Source: Hyaloperonospora brassicae
Lineage: Eukaryota > Oomycota > Peronosporomycetes > Peronosporales > Peronosporaceae
Reading direction: 5' to 3'
NCBI GenBank assembly: GCA_947650285.1
Contig: CANTFL010000570.1
Location: 110,527-174,526, forward strand
Length of the DNA: 64,000 nt
The position numbers were made by a program, and so were the translations under genes. The notes beneath the pieces were generated by a model. That model was given only the letters and a program-made list of their open reading frames with translations, was not told the DNA's origin and did no database searches. This document shows, one piece after another, positions 54,601 to 64,000 of the stretch (positions are counted from its first letter, which is position 1; every line of letters starts with the position of its first letter).

Positions 54601-55320
54601 CCCGTTACACCAGACGTCGCGTTGCTCAAGAATATTGGAAAACCTAGGCAGCCAAAGATTAAGTCATTCCAGTCCCTGGTTGGAAGATTGTTGTGGGTCT
54701 CGCGATGTACTCGCCTGGACATCACGCTTGCGGTATACAAAGTCACGTGCAGGACTCACGATCAGCGAGAGCAAGACTAAAAAGTTCAGAGAAAATTACG
54801 CGGTACCTTGCTGGGAGCAAGAAAATGCGGCTCGAAATGCGCGTGAGCACCAAGGGCGATCTTTTGGTTACGCTGGAATCCTATAGTGATGCAGGAGTTG
54901 CTGCAAATAAGAATGACAGGAAGTCTCGAATATGGAGCAATAGTGCTGATTAATGAAATATCCGTTAGCCGATATGTGAAATAGCTAGGAAACACTTCAC
55001 ACTCAACGATGGAGGCTGAATTCGTTGCAGCGTCAGAGACGGCTTGCAAGCTCCTCGATATTCGAAATTTGTTGATGGGAGTGATACTGGCGCCAACTCT
55101 ACCAATAAAGATGCGTGTGGACAATGAAGTGGCCATTCGCAAGGTTGAAGGCGAGGCCTCGTCTCTAGGGGAAAATCACATGGATGTGCGTCGTAAGTTC
55201 GTCAAGAACTATGATCATCGTAGAATCATGAAGCCATGATAAGTACATTTCTAGATCATGCTAGCAGACCTACTGATCAAGGCGGTTGACCAACCTAAGC
55301 TTGTAAATTTCAGTCGCTAG
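51690..55320 (+). pseudogene. Copia pol relic (protease, integrase, RT, RNase H)
   Basis: Protease block L-D-S-G-F-S-R-H-L-I-N-D lies near 51772. GAG-pre-integrase N-F-N-Q-R-F-G-Y-L-A-Y-D is near 52228 and integrase pieces follow to 53100. Reverse transcriptase begins with H-T-K-W-V-Y-K-T-K near 53470 and has the catalytic motif as C-V-D-D (53965) where Y-V-D-D is usual. The frame is interrupted by the nested solo LTR, resumes with F-Q-S-L-V-G-R-L-L-W near 54667, and RNase H shows E-A-E-F-V-A-A-S-E-T near 55012. Stops and frameshifts throughout. Confidence 0.75.
54217..54609 (+). repeat. Gypsy solo LTR nested in the Copia element, with target duplication
   Basis: Starts TGTAACGGGGCAGCCCGTTACA and ends GTGCCCCGTTACA. 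It is flanked by CCAGA on both sides (54212-54216 and 54610-54614), a 5-bp target duplication, which shows a complete Gypsy insertion later collapsed to a solo LTR. It belongs to the same family as 2844-3298 and 40913/48193 and is younger than the Copia element it interrupts. Confidence 0.9.
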
Positions 55321-55378
55321 TAGATTTGATTCAGCTAAATGTGTACGTGATGCGACCGCGAGAAGGAATGTTGAAGAT

Positions 55379-55626
55379 AACATGTTGAAGAGGAGGTACG
55401 CTATCGAAAACTCACATTCATCTGCTTACCCTATGTCGTTACATGTAGGTTTAGGACAGGTTAGGGAAGCGTGCATGATTGGATGGTGATGCTGCATGTA
55501 GATCGATTGGTGAGCAAGAAATCTGAAGTGGTTGCGAGGCAAAGCAACTAGAGACAGATGCAGGTTAAAACTTATAATAATAAGCAGTATTCCAATAATC
55601 ACCTACTGGACACTACGCATCTGTCA
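55379..55626 (+). repeat. Copia 3' LTR
   Basis: Partner of 50224-50460, preceded by a purine-rich tract. It contains a short AAAACTTATAATAATAAG insertion relative to the 5' copy. Confidence 0.85.
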
Positions 55627-56303
55627 ACGTAATGGTATCGATGGACGTGAAGGTCACTTTATGGATCGAGCATGGGGTGTATTTATCAATAATGTTGTAA
55701 GTATACGACTGGAGGTCCTATTAAACGAACTTATTGCTGTTTGCATCAGGTTTGAGACGCGAACCATAACTTGTGCTCGGCAAAGATTGCATCATTTGCT
55801 CCCAAGAATCAGGCTTGCCTTATCTCTCGCCAAACGACCTGTCATTATTATAATGACATCTCTTGCAGTGCTCCTGGAACGTCCATCCTCTTTCATCTAT
55901 CCTCTGGAAGTGCAGATCCTATGCGATACATTAAGAAATACCGAATTTATAAGCCGTAGCTGAGCGCACGGGGCGTTCGTTCCCTAAAATTATTTTCGAA
56001 CAATCCTATGGGCGTAGTCGTACTATTAGACGATGATGAAAACTTGAATCATAAGTTTGGTGCAATAAGCTCATTTATCCTGTGTGTGCGGAAAATCTCG
56101 CCATCGTCGAGGAAGATCGTCTGAAGTCCTTCACGTCTCGGTAGTTCACGATAAGTTTCTTCACAAAAAGGTTGATCACCGGATGCATCCACCAACCAAC
56201 GTGATGGTGTTGAAATATACCAAGCTCGTCTTAACAGTCGCACCATAACACCATATTACTGTTCAGGAACTCAAAAGCGTAATTCGCGATTTATGCGGTG
56301 ATC
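55627..56303. other. No recognisable gene
   Basis: A minus-strand frame of 65 codons (56246-56049, containing F-R-T-H-R-I-N-E-L) looks protein-like but matches nothing I know and is too short to call. Confidence 0.4.
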
Positions 56304-56308
56304 TCGAG
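56304..56308. other. Target-site duplication TCGAG (left copy)
   Basis: TCGAG precedes the 3' LTR here and is repeated at 63992-63996 after the 5' LTR. Confidence 0.9.
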
Positions 56309-56837
56309 TGTAGTGGAGCTACACACTTCTTAAGTCAGAGAAAAACTTAGCGCTCAACGAGCAACTTTAGTTCTACGAACCTGACTCAAACAGTCAACAG
56401 CTCCGAGAGATAAGGTTTAGTTCAAAAAACCCGACTTAAAGAGTCAACAAGCTCAAAGAGCTTACGGTCCCTGTTCCAGCGGGACCAAACGATTCAGAGA
56501 ATCGAAGCACAGAGTGCACAAGGAGTAGCTGCCTTAACAAGGCGTTGCCACTTCCTAACGATCGCAAGACGCCTCAGAGAGGCACGTGTCGATCGGATCA
56601 AAATGGGAACTGAATATTATTTCTTCTTTTAACCTAAAAGAACACCGTAGAACAAAGTAAATAACCTACTCACTTGTGTCCTAAATAAACCTCTCAAAAG
56701 ATCTTGTAATCAATTGTTGACAGACATCAGTCTTCAACAATTGATGCTTGTGTTCTGATATTAATTTAAAGGGGATCCCATTCCTTGTGTGTTCCACACA
56801 TATTGTCGACTACCAGTCGACGTGTAATTTCGTTATG
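56309..56837 (-). repeat. Gypsy 3' LTR
   Basis: Same length as its partner by my count. Many differences from the partner replace G or C by A or T (for example CCCCG to TTTCG near the inner end), and the terminal dinucleotide has mutated (TTACA to TTATG on the plus strand). Confidence 0.92.
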
Positions 56838-56945
56838 CCCTCCTTCACCAGACTGACGTTTCCACAAAACGTCAATAGAATTCTTTACTTAAAGAGGACG
56901 GTGTGTGTGCGCTTTAACCTCACTGTTGGCAAAACACAAAACACC

Positions 56946-57817
56946 ATGGCATCGCCACCCCATGGGTCCTCGACTCTCTCGTCTTACCTTGGCATCGATA
57001 TGGATGTGAATTATGGTAGCGATACCGATATTCATGGTAAAGAGAGGACAATGGCCGACTCACCAGTGCAAGAGGCACCGCCTCATACTGCACCGAACCC
57101 ATTTGCCGAGTGTGGCGAAGCCAACGCGCCACCGGCGCCACATCAAAAACTTATTGTGGGCGATGCCATCATCACCAATCCGCTCTATGAGCAACAACAG
57201 TTTGCTATCCGATGAGAGGAGAGCGCTCAGCGCCGTATGCAGCTTGCTGCAACCCTTGAGGGTCGTCGTGGCTATCTTTTCACTCCACTCGGTGTGGAAG
57301 AACGTATACGCCAACGACATGCCGTTATTTGGCAACGTGGGTCATTAGCGCTGAGCCAACATCTCCTGATGAGTTTGCGAGTCGACAGGTACTTCGAGAG
57401 AGGTACCTGCAACCTTAGTTGACGACTCAGAGTCAATACAAGCTGCGACTTGAAACTCAAGCACGGGGTGCACCGGTTACACCGATGAAGGGTATACCCA
57501 TTCTCTCATTCGCAGGCGAATCTCAGGAGGAAGAAGAAAACGCTTTTGTTCGATGGGTGCATCGGAAACGACACCTCAGCAGCGTGTTAGCTCTCAGAGC
57601 AAGTGCCGATGTGGCAAATGTTCTTCTAGAACGAAAGCTTCGGTATAATTACGCCAAGCTTAAGGCCAGAGGCCAGTTGCGAACTCGCACACGCTATGTT
57701 CCGGCTGTGCCTATTGATGTGGGTGTTGGTCAAGCCATGACAAACTACCCACCTGCCTCCAACACTATTGGTGAGAAGTGCTCTCGGTCGAGGGATGACC
57801 CCTGCCACGATGTTTAA
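56946..57817 (+). pseudogene. Opposite-strand reading frame between chromodomain and 3' LTR
   Basis: From the ATG at 56946 (M-A-S-P-P-H-G) a plus-strand frame runs to 57422 with a single TGA at 57213 (in a CGA-like context), then continues in a second frame from 57419 to 57817. The first part is acidic and proline-rich; the later parts look like folded or helical protein (L-G-V-E-E-R-I-R-Q-R-H; E-N-A-F-V-R-W-V-H-R-K-R; L-R-Y-N-Y-A-K-L-K-A-R-G). The last 50 bases overlap the end of the pol frame. No family recognised. It occupies the same position as the opposite-strand frame of the other chromovirus at 41420, without obvious sequence similarity. Confidence 0.45.
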
Positions 57818-60800
57818 AAATATCAATGGCGTATGGGCAATCCTGCCGAAGGGGTGTCTCAAACTCCCACGAGTTATCCGAGTCCAAGTTCCCTCGCCAC
57901 TTCACCAGAGACTGGTATTGACCCTGACGACGACGTCGTTTCAGGAGTCGCTCCACATGGAACTGGCGGTTCCCTTGCTCATCGAGTAGCGTCGGAGGTG
58001 GTCGGTATACCGAAGGAGGAGCATAAGAAGATGCTTCTCGAGCTGAGTGGTCTCCGTGAGACATTGGGCAATACCCAGAATGCGTTTGACGCGATGCGAG
58101 CCCGTTTCCAGGCGCTGAAGTTAGGCCAAGCCCGGATGGAGGCTCAGCTTGACCTCCTGATACGATTTCAGCAACCGTTGGCAAGGCCAACCTACTTGGC
58201 GCAAGCGCCTTTAAGTTCACGTGGGATGGATCCCGATACGGCTTAAGCAACCCAACGTAGAACACGGGGTGTGTGCACAGTTTTCGCGGAAGGTTGAGCG
58301 CATACGCAAGTCTTTTCTTGGCGACGACCATGAATGGTCCAATGAAGCGCGGACGCAACTTTGTATTGAAGACAGCAGACACTACATTTGTAGGTAAGTT
58401 TTTAGCATTGAGTAGAACTTGTTCCCCGACCTCATAACGTTCAATACAACCTCTGCCTTTAGCATCAGCTTGTTCCTTCTGATTGACTTGGCTATCAGCC
58501 AGTGCGCCACGCACATGTCGTAAGACATTCAATCGCGTTGCTAGAAACTCGCTTACCTTTTTTTGAACAGTAGCCGGGCTGATATCAGCAAGCCGATCGG
58601 CAACTCCTTCCCCACCAAGCCCTGAACCACGCAGTGGTAGCGTTAACGGAACGCGAGGGTGTGTGAGACCATTCATATAAAACGGTGTGTAGCCGGTGGA
58701 GGCATGCACGGCGTTGTTCAACGAAAACTCAAAGACAGGGAGCATCGAACTCCAATGCTTAGGATTTTCAGCGCAAATACTGCACAAGGTGTCACCGATG
58801 ATGCGATTCACTCGCTCGGTTTAACCATCGGTCTGCGGATGATCCGCTGTGTACATGCCCAAACGTGTGCCGATCACTTGGAAGATAGATTTCTAAAACT
58901 TCCCAGTGAAGCGAGGATCTCTATCATAGACAATTGCCAACGGCAAACCGTGTTGTCGAAACACTCGATCAATAAACAGCGTAGCTGTATTCTCACCATC
59001 AATGGTATCCGGTACCGCCGCTAAATGATCCATCTTGCTCAAACGGTCAACAAAGACCACAATACCCGTATTGTCATACGAATCCTTCGAGAAACCGAAC
59101 AGGGATCCGTGCTGATGGACTCCCAACACCCCATGGATATAGTAAAACTAGCCAGCGCGCGGCCGCATGATGTGAGGGTTCCACCTGTTGACACGTTTCA
59201 CACGTACGCACATATGTGCTCACCCATTTGTATAGTTTGGGCCACCAATAACATTGGCTCACTGATCTATAGGTCTTCTCACGACCGAGATGAACACTCA
59301 ACGCAGTATCATGTGCCTCATAGAGGATCCTATACATCAACTCCTCATCATGAGGGACAACGATGCGAGGGGTATCCTCCAAATCCATTCTATACCACAA
59401 CAGGCCCTGATTGATGGAATATCGATGTAGCATTGCACGTAATCGTGCCGACAATTCTATGTCTGAGTCCTAAAACTCCTCGCTCCCTAGAGCACGTAGC
59501 AGAGCTACACATTTTTCATCCTTGGCATGTGCCGTAAGGATCAGGTCAGTGACCGACGACGACAGAGTTGTAAGATGAGCAAGCTCATGGTCAGGCCTGC
59601 GTGACAACGCATCAGCCAAAGCATTCTGCTTGCCCGGCGTATACTTCACCTCGAAGTTGTACTCGGCAAAGAAGGAAATCCAACGAGCCATTCACTGAGA
59701 GAGGTGAGGCGACTGGGTCGCAGTAAGTAGTGACGCAAAATCTGTATAGATCACAAACGGCTTAGAGCCAAGCAGATGAACTCTGAATTTGACGAGAGCA
59801 TACTTCATTGCAAGTAGCGCTTTGTCATGATCAGGATAGTTCTTTTCTGCAGCCTTCAGCTGCCGGTACTCAAACTCAATTGCGCGTTCCAGTCCATCAG
59901 AATCTGTCTGTTAACAGAGCGCTGCCTATTGCAAAGTCAGATGCGTCACAGAAGACACTGAAAGATCGATCAGGATCAGGCAAAGCCAAGTTTGGAGCAT
60001 GAAGGAGACTCTCCTCTACTGCTTGAAAAGCATCATGTTTGGTGCTAGTCCAGCACCATTCCACATCCTTTCAAGGAGATTGGATATTGGCCTAGCCATA
60101 TATACTTAATTCGCTATGTACTTGTGTAAGTAATTGACAAGGCCAAGTCACTTAAGTAAGTCCTTTTAATTCTTTGGAACCGCCCAATCAACTATGGCTT
60201 TTACCTTACAGGGATCCGCTCTCAGGCCTCGCTTACCAATAAAGCAACCTAAAAAGAGAATATCTTCTGCACCAAAGATGCACTTAGACGCGTTGGCGTA
60301 CAACTTATTCGTGCGCATGCACTCGAGCACCGCTCGTAAATGGTCAATGTGATTGTCCACATCTGATCGACCGTTCATAGCACGACTATGGACAAAGATG
60401 TCATCAAAGTATGGCTGTGCATAACCTCTGTGAGGTCTGAATAATTGTGTCACAAGACGATTGAATGTAGACGGGGCATTTGATAACCCTTGTGGCATAA
60501 TAAGCCACTCCCAAAGCATACCGCTTGGAGTGCTGACCGCTGTCAGCGGAATATCGCTTTCTCGCATGAGAAGTTGGCAATAATCATCGACTAAAGCAAG
60601 CGCACTGTACATCCCACCATATTGTTCTGAAGAACATCTTTCCTCGGAATTGGTTTCTGAACCGAGATGGTGGCCGCATAAAGCTTATCGTAAGAATGAA
60701 CAATGGACCACTTCCCATTGGGCTTTTTGACACAAAAGGTAGGTGCGGAATGGGGAGATTTTCTCTCATGTACCATTCCTGTCGCGTGCTTTGCCCGAAA

Positions 60801-62140
60801 GAAGTCGTCAATGACGTCACAATGCTCCTTCGGTAAAGGCCACTGCCGTGTTACGCAGTATTTAGTTCCAGGAACCAAGTCAATTTCATGACGTACACCT
60901 CTATCGAGAGGTAAGACGGACGGTGGGTTGTGACAAACCACGTCCTAAAGCTTTTTTGCCAAAGGATAGAACGGATCAAGAGGGTTCTTAAGGATAGAAG
61001 ATCTACTACGGGCATTAAATGCCGCCTTTGTGTCCTCAAGGACAGGCTCGTCCAATAACGAGGATATGTTCAACTCAATATCCGGTCGAATGACCACTAA
61101 CTCGGATAATTCTCCTGCCTGTAATGCTTGGCTAAATTCGCCGTCAGACATTTCGTCTCGGTCAAAGAGAGTATCCAAGGATGGAAGAGTCTCAAGACTA
61201 ATATTGCAATCAATATGGCCAGTCAACCCATTGTCAAGTGTAAATAGTGTATTAATATTATTACCACTTCGTGACTTCTTAGACGTTGGGCGCTTAAAAG
61301 TGGCCACCTTACGCTGGAATCGTTTCCTCACAGAAACCTCACGCCTACTTGAGGTCGGGACAGTAGGGTCCCCGTGATTGCTATTCATCTTAGCACCCTC
61401 TATACAAGAGCTCATGTCTTTAACGACATCTGGTGAAGTGTTACGTAAATCGAACACTTCACTCAGTGGATTAACACGTATCACTTCACGTACAGCATCC
61501 AGGCCTAGCCATGAAATACACTGGATTCTCGCCATTATTGCCATTACCGAAATTCAGTGAGGTGCCACCTTGGCTGCCCTCACTCGGTGGAATTTCACGT
61601 GCCACCCCCCATCAGAGGAATTACATTCTTGATGTCTCGTCCCTAGGCCAAACATGCATGCAGCATGCAGTGACTCAGTAACACAACGATAATTACTCAA
61701 CGAAGAATAACTGCCTTCACATACGATGAAAGAGCTACGCTCAATATTGATGTCATTGACATTGGAGTTAATTAACCTTGACATACCAATGTCCAGCACA
61801 TTGACATCTTCCGTCAATGGCTCGCGCCAATAGCGAATTATTTGACTAGCAAAGGTGGGCTCATGACTCTCCAAAGCTTCGCCAGGAACATTGCGCGTGG
61901 CGCCTAAGGTCTTAGACCTCCAATCAATCCATGGCTCATGGCGTTCGAGCCAAGCCATACCCAGGATAAGATCATATCTCGAATCCAAATTGAGGACAAG
62001 ACAGCGTTCAATGCTGTCAAAGTCCAAAAACTTCACACCTAAGTTCAACGGAACTTTAGGCACCGTGACACGACTACCAGTCTCTAAACGAACGGTGATC
62101 GAATCAACTTTATGCGCTTTGAGCGCTGCAGCATAGCGCT
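57765..62140 (-). pseudogene. Gypsy pol: protease, RT, RNase H, integrase, chromodomain (frameshifted)
   Basis: The protease-side block L-I-L-G-M-A-W-L-E-R-H-E-P-W-I-D-W lies near 61960. RT pieces: R-H-E-I-D-L-V-P-G-T-K-Y near 60890, P-Q-G-L-S-N-A-P-S-T-F-N and the catalytic Y-F-D-D near 60400. RNase H ends with D-A-L-S-R-R-P-D near 59600. Integrase: zinc pair C-E-T-C near 59190, F-V-D-R-L-S-K-M core near 59045, Y-D-R-D-P-R-F-T near 58920, then a long 348-codon frame (58811-57765) with P-F-Y-M-N-G-L and a chromodomain-like end (F-H-V-E-R-L-L-K, Y-Q-S-L-V-K-W-R-G). In this copy the aromatic cage region (N-S-W-E) is preserved. Confidence 0.85.
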
Positions 62141-62379
62141 GTCTTCTTTCAAGGGAACGACGTCGAGAATAATTGCATGATGCTCCGGATTAGATTAGGA
62201 TCGACCAATGCTTCTCAAAGCCTTTAACTTTCGCCTCGGCGACTAACAAGCCATACTTGTATCCACGCTCTGTTCTGGTGGGCACAGAGCTCGGTGGGGC
62301 TAAGCCCTGTTTCACTCTACCTCGTAGAGAAGCAACAGAACTCAGTTCTACCCCAGTAGGGCGCCCCGCACCTACTGGG

Positions 62380-63404
62380 TGTCGACGTTTCCCCGAGTTA
62401 TACCAGGTTTTTGGTTGGGACTGGGGTTTCGACCCATATGAGTTGGTTGTTGCTTACGAAAAGGACAAGTGGGACGCAAGTGTTTTGTGCTTTCGCACAT
62501 GTAACAGCGTCACTCTTCCTGTAGTTGATCTGCAACATCAATCTCCGCTTCACCTTCATCTTCAGCATGACTGAGATCCATCGGTTCTGGCTTACGGTAA
62601 GCCGAGGTGCTCGCAGAGGTTGCCCTCGCAAAGCTTGGGTTGTACCCATTCCAACCAAGTCCGGCCGACTTGAAGCTGGGTTCAGCTTTTTGAGCGATGC
62701 TAACAGCTTCCTCAAAAGTAGAGGTATGGACCCGAAAGCCCTTGGTCCTGGCAACGCCATTGCGAAGATCTTTCATCAAGACAGTCACACAGACTGTCTC
62801 AGGGAGAGGGTCAGACTGCATAGCAGCAATCAGAGTTCTCAACTCTTGGACAGCGTCCGTTAACTCAGTTTTAGCCTGACGGGTAGACAAGAAGCGTGAG
62901 CGCACGCAAAAAGCCTGGTTAGGCGGCGAGAAAACTCGCAAAGGTCTAACTTGATCGAATCCCATGTGGGAAACGCCAAATCTACCGACGTGCCACACGT
63001 CAGAGCCCACCATCTAGCTCTTCCATCGATCTTGGAGACAACCAGCAAGACCCGCTGGTATTCCAGTGAGATAAGGCCAGAGCTCATGGCCATCTCAATC
63101 TCACGGATCCAGAGGGTCAGGTTTCCCCCTCCTTCCCGGAGTAATGTTTAACGTCCACCCGAAGGGGACGAGGCTGACCCTCTTCATCTGGTATCGCCAC
63201 GTAGCGTGTTGGTATTACCGACGCTCCTTGGTTTTGAACCTCCCCCAACAGGGCCGTTTCAAACTGCATGAAGGTCTCGACTCGTGCATTGAGCGCATCA
63301 GGACCTTGTGCAGCTAGAAACTCCACATACTCTGGGCCTACGGCCGCGGTCAGCTTATCAAGCGCGATCTTTTGGGCTTCAGAGAGGGGTGTGGATTGCT
63401 CCAT
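62380..63404 (-). pseudogene. Gypsy gag with CCHC knuckle (frameshifted)
   Basis: Starts at the ATG at 63404 (M-E-Q-S-T-P-L-S-E-A), 58 bases inside the 5' LTR. The frame changes near 63120 and again near 62950. Near the end lies E-P-M-D-L-S-H-A-E-D and then a CX2CX4HX4C knuckle (C-Y-M-C-E-S-T-K-H-L-R-P-T-C, about 62465-62506). Confidence 0.7.
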
Positions 63405-63462
63405 CCTTACAAAGTACCAGTCGTAACGACTCAGGCGTAGATTGACTACGACAGCGACCAAG

Positions 63463-63991
63463 TGTAGCGGAGCTACACAGCTCCTTAAGTCAGAGGAGAC
63501 TTTAACGCTTAACGAGCAACTTTGGTTCTGCGAACCTGACTCAAACAGCCAACAGCTCCGAGAGCTAAGGTTTAGTTCAAAGAACCCGACTTAAAGAGTC
63601 AACAAGCTCAGAGAGCTTACGGTCCCTGATCCAGGGGGACCAAACGATTCAGAGCATCGAAGCACAGAGTGCACAAGGAGTAGCTGCCTTAACAAGGCGT
63701 TGTTATCTCCTTACCGATCTCAAGACACCTCAAAGAGGCACGTGTCGATCGGATCAAAATGGGAACTGAATATTATTTCTTCTTTTAACCTAAAAGAACA
63801 CCGTAGAACAAAGTAAATAACCTACTCACTAATGTCCTAAATAAACCTCTCAAAAGATCTTGTAGTCAATTGCTGACAGACATCAGTCTTCAACAATTGA
63901 TGCTTGTGTTCTGATATTGATTTAAAGGGGATCCCATCCCTTGTGTACCACACCTATTGTCGACTACCAGTCGACGTGTAACCCCGTTACA
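63463..63991 (-). repeat. Gypsy 5' LTR
   Basis: TG...CA ends on the minus strand (TGTAACGGGGTTACACG ... AGCTCCGCTACA). The inner end forms the perfect hairpin GTGTAGC-GGA-GCTACAC. Confidence 0.93.
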
Positions 63992-64000
63992 TCGAGCACA

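Larger units (their letters stand above)
50224..55626 (+). mobile_element. Ty1/Copia retrotransposon, split by a nested Gypsy solo LTR
   Basis: Direct LTRs at 50224-50460 and 55379-55626 (TGTTGAAGATAACATG start, CTGTCAAC end) enclose a plus-strand Copia interior with gag, protease, integrase, RT and RNase H relics. A purine-rich tract (GAGAAGGAA) precedes the 3' LTR. A 393-bp Gypsy solo LTR sits inside the RT/RNase H region. Many stops are present and no target duplication was identified. Confidence 0.85.
56309..63991 (-). mobile_element. Ty3/Gypsy chromovirus, full length, with TCGAG target duplication
   Basis: Two 529-bp LTRs (56309-56837, 63463-63991) bound a minus-strand gag-pol with a chromodomain. 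TCGAG lies immediately outside both ends (56304-56308 and 63992-63996), proving a single intact insertion event. The polypurine tract GAAGGAGGG lies next to the 3' LTR (about 56838-56847), and a primer-binding-site candidate starting TGG lies two bases inside the 5' LTR (about 63445-63461). Pol is broken by several frameshifts and stops. Confidence 0.93.

Noticed and set aside
57833..58246. Plus-strand frame with coiled-coil look (137 codons)
   Set aside because: It lies wholly opposite an intact 348-codon integrase/chromodomain frame, so most likely a shadow.

Overview
The window looks like nuclear DNA of an oomycete, most likely a Peronosporales species (Phytophthora or a downy mildew relative). 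The evidence is eukaryotic genes with very short GT-AG introns (46 to 146 bases), protein families typical of stramenopiles, and broken Ty1/Copia and chromodomain-bearing Ty3/Gypsy retrotransposons of the kind that fill oomycete genomes. I saw no prokaryotic features, CRISPR array, rRNA or tRNA gene.

Layout. 1-17 kb is a retroelement graveyard: the 5' end of a minus-strand Copia element (1-1879), a solo Gypsy LTR with target duplication (2294-2775), a second Gypsy LTR followed by a heavily mutated Gypsy interior (2844 to about 9450), a decayed 4.5-kb Copia element (9991-14477) and an old Gypsy LTR (15455-15898). 17.0-36.5 kb is a compact gene island of nine genes: a small zinc OB-fold protein (-), a 2OG-Fe(II) oxygenase (+), a TrhO/TSTD2-like rhodanese (+), an M48/OMA1-like metalloprotease (+), a heat shock transcription factor (-), an unrecognised all-helical protein (+), an SBP2-like protein carrying an RRM-like domain (+), a CMTR1-type cap 2'-O-methyltransferase (-) and a myotubularin phosphatase (-). 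36.5-40.9 kb has no secure gene. 40.9-64 kb is again retroelements: a full-length Gypsy chromovirus (40913-48634), an old Gypsy LTR, a Copia element (50224 to about 55626) split by a Gypsy solo LTR, and a second full-length Gypsy chromovirus (56309-63991) with a 5-bp target duplication.

The island genes are not an operon. They are independent housekeeping or regulatory genes packed tightly: a divergent pair shares about 110 bases of promoter, and a convergent pair has stop codons 18 bases apart. Several exon models were set by reading frame plus family similarity, and two introns are in phase and stop-free, so simple ORF calling would wrongly keep them.

The most interesting signals are: (1) all three Copia elements carry, at the LTR junction, a primer-binding site that matches the anticodon arm of initiator tRNA-Met, and the ATG paired with the CAU anticodon is also the apparent gag start codon; (2) both Gypsy chromoviruses carry an opposite-strand reading frame between the chromodomain and the 3' LTR; (3) an SBP2-like gene fused to an RRM-like domain.
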